From contig DAIQNX010000011.1 in assembly GCA_036788195.1 (NCBI GenBank), positions 22,375-86,374 of the forward strand: a DNA stretch of 64,000 nt. The letters are read 5' to 3'. Positions within the stretch are counted from its first letter, which is position 1; each line of letters begins with the position of its first letter. The notes under the pieces are model-generated. The model saw only the letters and a list, made by a program, of their open reading frames with translations. It did no database searches and was not told the origin of the DNA. This DNA is from CALFXN01 sp937957815. GTDB lineage: Bacteria; Synergistota; Synergistia; Synergistales; Aminobacteriaceae. Shown here piece by piece: positions 26,734 through 34,522 of the stretch. Position numbers and translations under genes: made by a program.

Positions 26734-27770
26734 GCCTGGACGTCCACCTTCCGCCCGCCGATACGGATCTCCCGCCTGCCCTGGCGGACACCGATATGCT
26801 GTATCGCCATCGACAGATCCTGCAGGGAGTCGCGCAAAACGTGACGATTCGAACGGAGCTTTTCGAACGCCGACAGACGCTCGGCCGTCAGCGTCAGAAC
26901 GATCGAACGGCCGTCGCTTTCGACGTCTCCCTCGACCTGGCCGAGCGATTCTCCTTCGACACCGAAGACAAGACGGTAAAAGGGACGGTCGCCGACGCAC
27001 CCGGACGACACCGTCACGCGCGCGAGAAGCGGATCGTCACCATTTCCCGCGGGCCACCACGTCGCGGCGAGAAGCGCCGGATCAAGCCCCTCCCGGGGAG
27101 GATGCGACAGATGCGAATGTGCGCGGAGAAATGCTCCGATCTCGTCGTCGCTTCCCTTCATAGCTTCGATCGCGTGCCTCGGATCCTCGCCGGATGCCAG
27201 TCTCCGCCGAAGCTCCTCGCGGATCTTCCTCCATGCGGACGCGACATCCTGCGCGCTCATCCCGGAATACCAGGTAATGAGCCGGGCGGCTTCCGGATTC
27301 AGCGGAATTCCGCGTGCCCAGAGCTCCACGAAGGAACCGAGCGTATCGGGATCCCCTCCCGCGCGGAGCCATGCCGACCGGATCATGTCGAGAACCTCCT
27401 GCTTGATGGGGAGCCCCCGCGACAGCAGGGCCGTCGCAACGCCGCGATCCTGCTCATGGAGCGGTCCGAGGAGCGCCGAGTCCTGTTCGGTCAGTCGAAG
27501 GAGGGGAACATCGCCGGAAGAATCGAAAACGGCCCGGAAACGCTGCCCCTGAAAGAGCGGGAGCGTCGCCAGGGCGCGCAGATTCTGACCGAGGACGCGA
27601 ACGAGATACTCTCCGTCGCGGGCTTCGAGGACGATTCCCTCGACGACGCTGCCGTCGGCGATCGCCCTGTCGAGGGGGCGTACGGGCTGTTGCCTGCCGG
27701 GCGTTTCGATCTGGCGGAGGTTTTCTCCGGATCCCGGCGATCCGTGGATGCCGCCGATCTGCGGGCTCAC
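26730..27770 (-). CDS. ylqG: FliK-like (Flg_hook domain) protein YlqG
   Basis: This 346-residue protein has a Gly/Pro-rich start, a central helical region (about 90-210) and a C-terminal domain with RLVFGVEGESLGQVEGDVESDGRSIVLTL and FEKLRSNRHVLRDSLQDLSMAIQHIGV (in parts). That pattern (LGxV, then a strand, then a helix pair) is the FliK C-terminal Flg_hook signature. It resembles B. subtilis YlqG by position and layout. No function is established. It overlaps rnhB by 4 bases upstream and ylqH by 4 downstream, so it is firmly inside the operon. Confidence 0.8.
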   Translation of the reverse strand: MSPQIGGIHGSPGSGENLRQIETPGRQQPVRPLDRAIADGSVVEGIVLEARDGEYLVRVLGQNLRALATLPLFQGQRFRAVFDSSGDVPLLRLTEQDSALLGPLHEQDRGVATALLSRGLPIKQEVLDMIRSAWLRAGGDPDTLGSFVELWARGIPLNPEAARLITWYSGMSAQDVASAWRKIREELRRRLASGEDPRHAIEAMKGSDDEIGAFLRAHSHLSHPPREGLDPALLAATWWPAGNGDDPLLARVTVSSGCVGDRPFYRLVFGVEGESLGQVEGDVESDGRSIVLTLTAERLSAFEKLRSNRHVLRDSLQDLSMAIQHIGVRQGRREIRIGGRKVDVQA

Positions 27771-28342
27771 GGGCGAAACAACCTGAAGGAACGCCTGTGG
27801 ATCGCGCTCGGTCCGAGCCGCGCGATCGCTTCGTAGTGCGCCGCGACGGGATATCCCTTGTGGCGTGCGAATCCGTATCCGGGGAAGACGGCATCGAGTC
27901 GGAGCATGATCCTGTCTCTGATGACCTTGGCGATCACCGACGCGGCCGATATGTCGGGAACGAGGGCGTCTCCGTGGGGAATGGCGCGCTGATTCATCGG
28001 GAAATCCGGGATCTCGTACGGTCCGTCGACGAGGACGCGGTCATCAGGAGACGCGATTTTCATCGCGCTTTTCCCCATGGCCCAGAGCGACGCGCAGAGG
28101 ATGTTCGTCGAATCGATCCGTTCCACCGACGCAGCCTGGGCAGCCCATCGGACACCCGCGTCCCGCATGAGGGCGAAAAGCGCCTCGCGCCTTGACGCCG
28201 ACAGGCGCTTGGAATCCGCAAGTCCGTTTTCGACGAGAAGACTCCGCTGTTCTTCGGTCAGCAGGACTGCCGCGGCGACGACAGGACCGGCGAGCGGCCC
28301 CCTTCCGGCCTCGTCCGCGCCAATGGATCGTTCGATCGTCAT
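27767..28342 (-). CDS. rnhB: Ribonuclease HII
   Basis: RNase HII removes ribonucleotides from DNA and RNA primers. The 191-residue product has the active-site segment IGADEAGRGPLAGPV (Asp-Glu pair), DSKRLSASRRE, VLVDG with the third acidic residue, and ISAASVIAKVIRDRIM. Length is typical. ATG 28342 overlaps the rbgA stop (ATGA); the longer frame upstream is antisense-like. The 3' end overlaps ylqG. Confidence 0.97.
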   Translation of the reverse strand: MTIERSIGADEAGRGPLAGPVVAAAVLLTEEQRSLLVENGLADSKRLSASRREALFALMRDAGVRWAAQAASVERIDSTNILCASLWAMGKSAMKIASPDDRVLVDGPYEIPDFPMNQRAIPHGDALVPDISAASVIAKVIRDRIMLRLDAVFPGYGFARHKGYPVAAHYEAIARLGPSAIHRRSFRLFRP

Positions 28343-29160
28343 GGCTCTCCGTCCGGCGCCTCGATGCTCACGGAACCAAGAGTTCCGCGCGAAAACGCGT
28401 CCACGAGGCGTCTTCCCGCCTGCTCGAGGTCCACACGCCCACCAGCGACGAGACACCCGAGACGGCGTCCGATTCGCTCGAGCGCCTCCCCGGGGCTTTC
28501 TTCCTCGTCCGCAACCCCCCACGCGTCGAAAATCAGCTTCCAGCGATGCGTCGTCTTCAGAAAAGCGATGAGATCCGCCGCCACGACGTCGAAACCGCCG
28601 ATGACGTCCGCCTTGCTGCACCCGAGCCACGCGAGGCGCCGATGCGCGGCTTCGCCGGAATGGGGATCGAGAATTCCCGGAGAGTCCACGATCAGGAGAC
28701 CGTTCCCTCGGTACCACGCCACGCCACGCGTGACGCCGGGAATCCCGCCGACCTGCGCCTGGCTTTTGCCGACAAGCGCGTTCAGGAGAAGGGATTTTCC
28801 GACGTTCGGAATACCGACGACCGCAAGACGTATCTCACGATGGGAAGGGGCGGCCGAAAGAAGGGCCCGCCTGAGTGAATCGACCCTGGGCGAGAGAAGG
28901 TTCAGCGCCCACGCTCTTCCCCCGCTCCGCTCGAAAAACCTGACCCATTCCTTCGTGATTTCCTCCTCCGCGAGATCCCGCTTCGCGAGAACCGTCCAGA
29001 CGGGCAGCTCGCGAGAAAACGCCCGGACCGCCGGAGACGACGTCGACTCCGGCGCGCGCGCATCGCGAACCTCGAGAAGAAGATCGAGTTTTCCTGCGAG
29101 CTCGGAAAGCTTCCGGGTTCCCCGGGCCATGTGACCGGGGAACCAGACAGTACGCGCCAT
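28339..29160 (-). CDS. rbgA: Ribosome biogenesis GTPase RbgA (YlqF)
   Basis: RbgA is a circularly permuted GTPase for late 50S assembly. In 273 residues the motif order is permuted: FPGHMARGTRKL at the N-terminus, G4-like VLAKRDLAEEE (an AKRD in place of the usual NKxD), then G1 GIPNVGKS, G2 region, and G3 VDSPGIL. The C-terminal helical domain follows. It lies 17 bases after lepB and overlaps rnhB. Confidence 0.95.
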   Translation of the reverse strand: MARTVWFPGHMARGTRKLSELAGKLDLLLEVRDARAPESTSSPAVRAFSRELPVWTVLAKRDLAEEEITKEWVRFFERSGGRAWALNLLSPRVDSLRRALLSAAPSHREIRLAVVGIPNVGKSLLLNALVGKSQAQVGGIPGVTRGVAWYRGNGLLIVDSPGILDPHSGEAAHRRLAWLGCSKADVIGGFDVVAADLIAFLKTTHRWKLIFDAWGVADEEESPGEALERIGRRLGCLVAGGRVDLEQAGRRLVDAFSRGTLGSVSIEAPDGEP

Positions 29161-29177
29161 CCGTTCTCCCCTGCCTC

Positions 29178-29741
29178 CTAATCCAGCAGGCCGACCCTGT
29201 CAAGCGGCCAGTAGCGGATAAAGGCCGGGCCGCGGACGTTCTGTTTCGGGACGACCCCCCAGAAGCGGCTGTCCTGGGAATTCGGTCTGTTATCCCCCAT
29301 CACGAAATACGATCCCTTCGGGACCGTGAGCGGAACCTTCGGAAAAACCGGGCCTTCCGTCAGCGTAAAGAGGTCATGATTCCTGATATACGGCTCGGCG
29401 ATCGGCGCTCCGTTGACCGACACGATTCCATCCCTGATCTCTATGACATCCCCGGGAAGCCCGACGATACGCTTCACGAAGTCACGCTGTGGATCCACCG
29501 GGTACTTGAATACCATAATCTGTCCCCTCTTCGGTTCCTGAAACCAGTACCAGAACTTCGCCACAAGAACCCTGTCTCCGGGGAGGAGCGTGGGAACCAT
29601 GGATCCGCTCGGAATCCAGAACGCCTGCACAACGAACGTCCGCAGGATCAGCGCGAGAACAAGCGCCCACAGGATCGTCTCGATCGTCTCTCTCCACCAG
29701 GGTTTCGCTACCGCTGCCGCCATTCCGCACATAACCTCCAA
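29178..29741 (-). CDS. lepB: Signal peptidase I
   Basis: Signal peptidase I cleaves Sec/Tat signal peptides at the outer face of the inner membrane. The 187-residue product has one N-terminal transmembrane helix (about 20-40), the catalytic Ser in IPSGSMVPTL, the catalytic Lys in DFVKRIVGLPGD and the box GDNRPNSQDSRFWG. This is the short Gram-positive-like form. The likely start is ATG 29741; a later Met (position 7) is possible. It is the first gene of the minus-strand block, downstream of a good promoter. Confidence 0.96.
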   Translation of the reverse strand: MEVMCGMAAAVAKPWWRETIETILWALVLALILRTFVVQAFWIPSGSMVPTLLPGDRVLVAKFWYWFQEPKRGQIMVFKYPVDPQRDFVKRIVGLPGDVIEIRDGIVSVNGAPIAEPYIRNHDLFTLTEGPVFPKVPLTVPKGSYFVMGDNRPNSQDSRFWGVVPKQNVRGPAFIRYWPLDRVGLLD

Positions 29742-29807
29742 TCACGATTCGCCCGTACCGGGATGTCCATCGCGTTACGAAACGTTTTTTTTCGACGATA
29801 CCCTCGT

Positions 29808-29836
29808 CTTATACTCCCATTATCCCGCCGTTTCAA
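29808..29836 (-). promoter_or_regulatory. Sigma-70-type promoter upstream of lepB
   Basis: Minus strand: -35 TTGAAA (29831-29836), 17-base spacer, -10 TATAAG (29808-29813). The -35 box contains the TGA stop of the pseudopilin gene. It points at lepB and probably serves much of the lepB to trmFO block. Confidence 0.65.
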
Positions 29837-30369
29837 TCGGAAGGAGGCGTATTTCGCACCGAAACCAAACCACGCGGCGTGACGACGATATACCGTACCG
29901 GCGTCCCCCCTCCGGCGCCCGCGAAAGCGGCAAGCGTGAACGAAGGGGAAAGAGTACCCCACACAGGACTATACCACGAATCCCGAAGCGAACCGCGATT
30001 GGCGACGAAACACCGTTCGCCCGTTTCGTAGGTCTCCGTCTCGTTCGGATTCGTCCAGTAAACACGAAGACGCGGTACGGGCTGCGTTCCAGGACGCATG
30101 TAGAAGAACCGTCCCGTCACGGAAGCCCGGGTGAAGACCCGGCTGAGCCACGAGGCGATTGCCTCCGATTCCCGGACGACCGGATGTGCGTCACTCGATG
30201 TATCGGTAACCTCCGGTTTCGAGACGAGCGTCATCGAGGAGCAGATCCCGAGAATCAGCAGCACGATCAGAACTTCGACCAGCGTGAACCCCTTTACGAA
30301 AAAAGGGAGCCCACGAGGAGCTCCCTTCAGAGCGTCGAGTCCGGAATTACGCGCCGGCAATCGCTCCAT
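29833..30369 (-). CDS. Prepilin-type N-methylation protein (pseudopilin-like)
   Basis: The 178-residue frame contains KGFTLVEVLIVLLILGICS, the type III signal and hydrophobic helix of type IV pilins and pseudopilins, with Gly/Phe at the cleavage site and Glu at +5. The rest is a globular domain without known motifs, ending near the lepB promoter. The start is uncertain: no ATG, GTG or TTG lies between the iorB terminator hairpin and the cleavage site, so the first usable codons are ATG 30369 or TTG 30360, both overlapping the 3' end of iorB and giving a leader of about 22-26 residues. No other pilus gene is in view. Confidence 0.7.
   Translation of the reverse strand: MERLPARNSGLDALKGAPRGLPFFVKGFTLVEVLIVLLILGICSSMTLVSKPEVTDTSSDAHPVVRESEAIASWLSRVFTRASVTGRFFYMRPGTQPVPRLRVYWTNPNETETYETGERCFVANRGSLRDSWYSPVWGTLSPSFTLAAFAGAGGGTPVRYIVVTPRGLVSVRNTPPSD
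30299..30327 (-). terminator. Intrinsic terminator after iorB, inside the next reading frame
   Basis: Minus strand: AAGGGAGC (30320-30327), 9-base loop, GCTCCCTT (30303-30310), then a run of T (30299-30304). The 8-bp stem begins 20 bases after the iorB stop and lies inside the frame of the pseudopilin leader. Confidence 0.8.
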
Positions 30370-30907
30370 ATCCCAATTCGACGACCTTGAGATTCGCGTC
30401 GGCGAACTTCGCTGGTGAAAGCTCCCGAACCGCATTCCGAACTTCGTCGTAGCTCACGTTCGCCACGCCGGCGCCGCACATGGCTCCGACGATGAGGACG
30501 TTCAGGAAAAGAAAGTTTCCGTTCATGTGCGCTTTCAGGATATCGTACCCGGCGAGCGGAAAGACCTTGATGCCACGGGATGCGACATAGGCCTTGAAAT
30601 GCGCGTTCCCGAGCGCCGGCGCGTTGTGGACGTTCACGACCAGCGCGCCGCCGTTCCTGAGGAAGTGCAGGTTTCTCACGGCCTCGTTCTGGTCGAACGC
30701 GAGAAGAATGTCAGCCTCTCCCGCCTTGACGAGAGGACTCCGGTAATCCCCGATCTTGAAGTGGCTGATGACGGATCCGCCGCGCTGCGCCATTCCGTGG
30801 ACTTCGCTGCCCATGACGCTCTCGCCCCGTGAAAGGGCAATCTTCCCGAGGACCTTGCTCGAAAAGAGGATCCCCTGCCCGCCGATGCCGACGATAACGT
30901 ACTGCAT
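30347..30907 (-). CDS. iorB: Indolepyruvate:ferredoxin oxidoreductase beta subunit
   Basis: IorB is the gamma-domain-like subunit of the complex that oxidises aryl pyruvates to aryl-acetyl-CoA with reduction of ferredoxin. The 186-residue product starts VIVGIGGQGILFSSKVLG, the typical POR/KOR gamma motif, and has SEVHGMAQRGGSVISHF, characteristic of IorB. Length is normal. It follows iorA by 3 bases and is followed by a clear terminator. Confidence 0.95.
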   Translation of the reverse strand: MQYVIVGIGGQGILFSSKVLGKIALSRGESVMGSEVHGMAQRGGSVISHFKIGDYRSPLVKAGEADILLAFDQNEAVRNLHFLRNGGALVVNVHNAPALGNAHFKAYVASRGIKVFPLAGYDILKAHMNGNFLFLNVLIVGAMCGAGVANVSYDEVRNAVRELSPAKFADANLKVVELGYGAIAGA

Positions 30908-30910
30908 GAG

Positions 30911-32764
30911 CTATTCCCCCTCCGTCGCAACGATGGCCCCATGGGGGCAGACATTCCGGCACACGCCGCAGGACACGCAGAAGCGATCTTCGATGAACGC
31001 CTTCTTCTTCGCCTCGTCGAACACGAGCCCGGGACAGTTGAAGAAGTTGATGCAGAACTTGCACCCGACGCACGCGTCCTGGTTCACGCGAACGCGGATC
31101 GTCTCCTGCTTCCGGCGAAGGAGCATACACGGATGCCGGAAGATGACGACAGCCGGAGTTCCGTTGGCCTTCGCGTACTCCCAGGCCTCCTTGACGGCGC
31201 TCTTTCCTGCCGCGACGTCGTAGGCTCCGACGGCCTTCACGAACGACACGCCGCACCCCCGGCAGACCCCTTCGATATCGACGACCGCACCAGTCTCGCC
31301 CTTGCGGAGCTTGTCGCCGACGGCGGGGTTCGCCTGTCCGCCGGTCATCGCCGTGATTCCGTTGTCGAGAATCGCGAGGACCATCGCGTGCTTGTTGTAG
31401 ACGGCGCTCACGAGTCCGGGAATCCCCATGTGGAAGAACGTTGAATCACCGATCGTCGCGACGACGGGCTTGAGGTCGGCACCGCTCGCCTTCTGCGCCA
31501 TGAAGAATCCGGACGAGATCGTCACTGACGCGCCCATATCAATGACGGCGTCGACGCCCTTCTGGTTGATTCCGAGCGTGTAGCAGCCGATATCCGACGG
31601 ATTGATCGCGGCCGGGAGCGATTGCCGAATCGAGAAGAAGCTCGCGCGGTGCGGGCACCCCGGACAGAGCATCGGTTTCCTGGGAGTGATCCTGAGTTCC
31701 TCGAGCGCGGCCTTGAGGTCGGGATCCGCTCCGGCCGGCCCGGTGACGCCGAGAGCCTTCGAGATGATCCCCTCGACGACCTCGGGCAACAACTCTCCGG
31801 CTCCGGGAACCACCTTGTTCCACCGTCCCTGGACTTTCGTCCTGTCGAGGAGCTGCATCTCGATGACCGGATACGTCTCTTCGAGAACGAGCGTCGTCTC
31901 GTGTCTGCCGATGAAGTCGGAAACCATCCGGATCGGGAGCGGATAGGGCGTTCCGATCTTGAGAACGTCGATGTCGTCGCGTCCCCATCCCCTGACGATA
32001 TCCATCACGACGGAGAACTGGACTCCCGACGCGATGATTCCGAGCTTCGCGGGGCGCGCCGCCTTCACTTCATAGTTGTACTTCGCGTAGTCTTTCTCGA
32101 ACTCCTCGCGGATCGCGTCGTTCTTTGCGTTGAGTTTCGGATGGTTGATCCGGACCCCCGCGGGAAGACAGGTCCAGCGCATCGGATCCTTCTCGAAGCG
32201 AAAGCCCTGGTCCTTCGCGATGACATCGCCGAGCTCGACGTCCTGCCGGCAGTGATCCACACGAACGCTCGGACGGAGCATCGTAATGATGTTGTGTTTC
32301 TCGGAGAGATCGAAGGCGTCGAATACCATCGCCTTCGCCTCGACGGCGTCGCAGGGATCGAAGCACGGGACCTTCGCGAACATCGCGAAGAAGCGGCTGT
32401 CCTGCTCGGTCTGGGAGCTGTGCGGCCCAGGATCGTCGGCGCAAATCAGTACCATGCCGCTCCTGAGATCGAAATGCGCCGCGCTCATGAACGGATCCGC
32501 CGCGACGTTCAGTCCGACCTGCTTCATAACGGCGCAGGATCGGACTCCCGTAAAGGACGCGCTGACCGCCATCTCGAACGCGACCTTCTCGTTGACCCCC
32601 CATTCGACGACGGTTCTGGTACCTAGTTCGTCGGCCCACTCCGCTATTGACGGGAGTATCTCCGACGACGGCGTTCCGGGATAGGCCGTGGCCACGAGAC
32701 ATCCCGCCTCGACGACCCCCCGGGCGATCGCTTCATTTCCCAACAGAATCGCACGTTTGCTCAC
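30911..32764 (-). CDS. iorA: Indolepyruvate:ferredoxin oxidoreductase alpha subunit
   Basis: IorA is the TPP- and iron-sulfur-containing subunit in oxidative catabolism of aromatic amino acids. It has a PFOR-like N-terminal domain (LLGNEAIARGVVEAG, AYPGTPSSEILP), the TPP domain with CPGCPHRASF, GASVTISSGF and GDSTFFHMGIPG, and two C-terminal [4Fe-4S] motifs (CVGCKFCINFFNCP, CVSCGVCRNVCP). I prefer GTG 32764 (617 residues), because the TTG at 32782 forms part of the TTGGAGG ribosome binding site. It overlaps the thioesterase gene by 32 bases. Confidence 0.95.
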   Translation of the reverse strand: MSKRAILLGNEAIARGVVEAGCLVATAYPGTPSSEILPSIAEWADELGTRTVVEWGVNEKVAFEMAVSASFTGVRSCAVMKQVGLNVAADPFMSAAHFDLRSGMVLICADDPGPHSSQTEQDSRFFAMFAKVPCFDPCDAVEAKAMVFDAFDLSEKHNIITMLRPSVRVDHCRQDVELGDVIAKDQGFRFEKDPMRWTCLPAGVRINHPKLNAKNDAIREEFEKDYAKYNYEVKAARPAKLGIIASGVQFSVVMDIVRGWGRDDIDVLKIGTPYPLPIRMVSDFIGRHETTLVLEETYPVIEMQLLDRTKVQGRWNKVVPGAGELLPEVVEGIISKALGVTGPAGADPDLKAALEELRITPRKPMLCPGCPHRASFFSIRQSLPAAINPSDIGCYTLGINQKGVDAVIDMGASVTISSGFFMAQKASGADLKPVVATIGDSTFFHMGIPGLVSAVYNKHAMVLAILDNGITAMTGGQANPAVGDKLRKGETGAVVDIEGVCRGCGVSFVKAVGAYDVAAGKSAVKEAWEYAKANGTPAVVIFRHPCMLLRRKQETIRVRVNQDACVGCKFCINFFNCPGLVFDEAKKKAFIEDRFCVSCGVCRNVCPHGAIVATEGE

Positions 32765-33179
32765 CGTTTTCGCCACCTCCAATTCGAGAGTTCAGCTGCT
32801 CCTTGATCCAATCCGCCATGGGATTACCGCCTCGTATGATCTTTCCGGAAAGGCCCGCGAAAACATGCTTCGTCCACCCCTCCGCGAGAAGCCTGCCGTC
32901 GCTCTTCCTGAGAACACGACAACGGAAGGAAAGGGACGCGGGACTCAGATCGCCGAAACTCGTGAATACGACGATCTCCTCGTCGTAGCGTACAGAATGC
33001 TTGTACCGGCAGTGCGCCTCGACGACGGGGAGGAAGATCCCCTCGCGTTCCCACGACTCGTAGGGGCGCCCGAGAACACGGCAGAGCTCCGTTCGGCCGA
33101 CTTCGAACCACGTCAGATAGTTCGCGTAGTAGGCGACTCCCATCTGATCCGTCTCTCCGTAGCGGACACGCAATGTCAC
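32733..33179 (-). CDS. Hotdog-fold acyl-CoA thioesterase (YbgC/4HBT family)
   Basis: The 148-residue protein has RVRYGETDQMGVAYYANYLTWFEVGRTE (in parts), the YbgC/4-hydroxybenzoyl-CoA thioesterase signature in which the Asp of ETDQMG is catalytic. Its substrate may be an acyl- or aryl-CoA; arylacetyl-CoA from IorAB is a tempting guess because the gene overlaps iorA. GTG 33179 is the first standard start, but GGAGGTGG lies 27 bases upstream and would suit an in-frame CTG at 33197, so the true N-terminus could be 6 residues longer. Confidence 0.88.
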   Translation of the reverse strand: MTLRVRYGETDQMGVAYYANYLTWFEVGRTELCRVLGRPYESWEREGIFLPVVEAHCRYKHSVRYDEEIVVFTSFGDLSPASLSFRCRVLRKSDGRLLAEGWTKHVFAGLSGKIIRGGNPMADWIKEQLNSRIGGGENGEQTCDSVGK

Positions 33180-33307
33180 CGGAATCTCGAGTTTCAGAAA
33201 AGTCCACCTCCATCCGGAACGGAAAACATCACATCAGTATAAAATTATATACCATAAGCAGGAAAATTTATATTCATTCCCGAAGTGTTATGACGTGTAC
33301 TGTGTCG

Positions 33308-33751
33308 TTACTCCTTCCGGCCCCCTCCGCACGCGCGCATATGCGCACGCATGATGCAGTCGTCCCGAACGACCTCGAATCCGGCGTCGAGAAACAACCG
33401 TTCGCTTTCGTCGTCCTCTGCGCCGGGCTGCATCCACACAACCGACCGTCCGGAAGATTCTATCGCGGACATCGCTTCCCGGACCGGAGCGTGTGTCTTC
33501 GGAGACAGAAACAACGCGACGATATCGGGAACGACGGGTACCTGCCGAATGCCTGCATAACAGAAACAGCCGAGAATCTCGTGTCCGGCATACTGCGGAT
33601 TGACGGGGAAAATGCGGAATCCATGCATGAGACAATATTTCATCACGGTGAACACGGGGCGGTCTTTTTTCGGCGATGCCCCGACCATGGCCACCGTCGA
33701 CGGAGCGCACACATAACTGCGCAGTATTTTTTCCTTCCGTTCCTCGTCCAT
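33308..33751 (-). CDS. CoA-binding domain protein
   Basis: The 147-residue protein starts MDEERKEKILRSYVCAPSTVAMVGAS, a CoA_binding Rossmann-fold pattern with VAMVGASPKKDRP, then HGFRIFPVNPQYAGHEILG and VPVVPDIVALFLSP, closely resembling the stand-alone YccU/YneT family. Its function is unknown; it probably binds CoA or a related nucleotide. ATG 33751 has GGGAGG upstream. A longer open frame continues through the antisense of tRNA-Ser and is not credible. Confidence 0.9.
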   Translation of the reverse strand: MDEERKEKILRSYVCAPSTVAMVGASPKKDRPVFTVMKYCLMHGFRIFPVNPQYAGHEILGCFCYAGIRQVPVVPDIVALFLSPKTHAPVREAMSAIESSGRSVVWMQPGAEDDESERLFLDAGFEVVRDDCIMRAHMRACGGGRKE

Positions 33752-33817
33752 CTCCCATTCCTCCCATAACGAAGGCCGAAATCCACCTGCGCAGTGGCGG
33801 GGCCGGCGGGAATTCTG

Positions 33818-33823
33818 TATAAT
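33818..33823 (+). promoter_or_regulatory. -10 box of tRNA-Ser
   Basis: TATAAT lies 10 bases upstream of the mature 5' end of the tRNA. No good -35 is seen at 16-18 bases; the sequence there is GC-rich. Confidence 0.55.
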
Positions 33824-33833
33824 GACCCCGGTC

Positions 33834-33920
33834 GGAGGGCTGGCCGAGTGGTCTATGGCGGCTGACTTGAAATCAGTTGTGCTTTCAGCACCAGGGGTTC
33901 GAATCCTCTGCCCTCCGCCA
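33834..33920 (+). tRNA. tRNA-Ser (anticodon TGA)
   Basis: The 87-base gene folds as a class II tRNA: acceptor GGAGGGC pairs with GCCCTCC, discriminator G, encoded CCA end at 33918-33920. The anticodon loop CTTGAAA between CTGA and TCAG gives anticodon TGA (serine, UCN codons). The T-arm contains GGTTCGAATCC and there is a long variable arm (TTGTGCTTTCAGCACC region). Confidence 0.95.
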
Positions 33921-34378
33921 CTTCCCATCATCGCCGGCAATCTCTGCCAGCCGCTATTTCCCCATTCGGGAACATTATCCTCGACCGCCTCTCGTTCAAC
34001 AGCGATGAACCGAAATGGTCGTTTCGCCCTCGAGTTCATTGTCTCTTCGGAAGAAAACCGCCTCCCCAGAAACGGGCTGGAAGCCTCGTGTTCCCGCATT
34101 CGATGCGTTTCAGGAACGCATGAGGTGGTGTTCGTATTATACCCGCTGCAACGCTTGATTCCCCGCGAAAACACGCATAAAGATAACAGGAGTGCGTTTT
34201 TCGGACATGTCCGGAGATTTCGGGTTAGCGGTATGCCCAATCAGCCCTACCCTCCCAGTCTCCTCACTTCAAATCTCTCCTGATCATTTTAATCAAAACA
34301 ATAATTTTTTAGCATTTCACGGAATATGATAATTTTTTTGTATAAAAATAAAACAAAATATACATACGTAGTATTCTG

Positions 34379-34407
34379 TTGACGCCGAGGAGGATTTGAG
34401 GCATAAT
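34379..34407 (+). promoter_or_regulatory. Sigma-70 promoter for the 123-residue gene
   Basis: -35 TTGACG (34379-34384), 17-base spacer, -10 CATAAT (34402-34407). The only good promoter in this gene-poor stretch; it would give a leader of about 108 bases before the ATG at 34523. The -10 box lies inside a palindrome. Confidence 0.65.
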
Positions 34408-34434
34408 CCATGCCTCAAAAGAGTCTTGAGACTC
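34397..34434 (+). promoter_or_regulatory. Two adjacent inverted repeats, operator candidates
   Basis: TGAGGCAT-AATCC-ATGCCTCA (34397-34417, perfect 8-bp arms) covers the -10 box and the expected transcription start. It is followed 3 bases later by GAGTCT-TG-AGACTC (34421-34434). Arms this long over a -10 box are typical of repressor operators; the RNA could also form hairpins at its 5' end. No regulator is encoded next to it. Confidence 0.5.
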
Positions 34435-34522
34435 GATTATTTATTCTGAATATGCTACCGTATCTCCGTGAACCGCAAGTCCGATAAAATGACCGTCCGG
34501 CAGACTGGGAGGAATACGAGAT

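Larger units (their letters stand above)
33921..34522. other. Gene-poor stretch after tRNA-Ser, partly AT-rich
   Basis: About 600 bases without a convincing gene. 34103-34121 can form a 7-bp hairpin (ATGCGTT/AACGCAT). 34260-34380 is strikingly AT-rich compared with the surrounding sequence. A promoter and two inverted repeats lie at 34379-34434, before the next gene. I found no direct repeat of the tRNA 3' end and no integrase, so there is no proof of an integrated element. Confidence 0.7.

Noticed and set aside
33921..34522. Integrated element at tRNA-Ser
   Set aside because: No integrase, no direct repeat of the tRNA 3' end and no mobile genes were found; only the AT-rich stretch remains as a hint.
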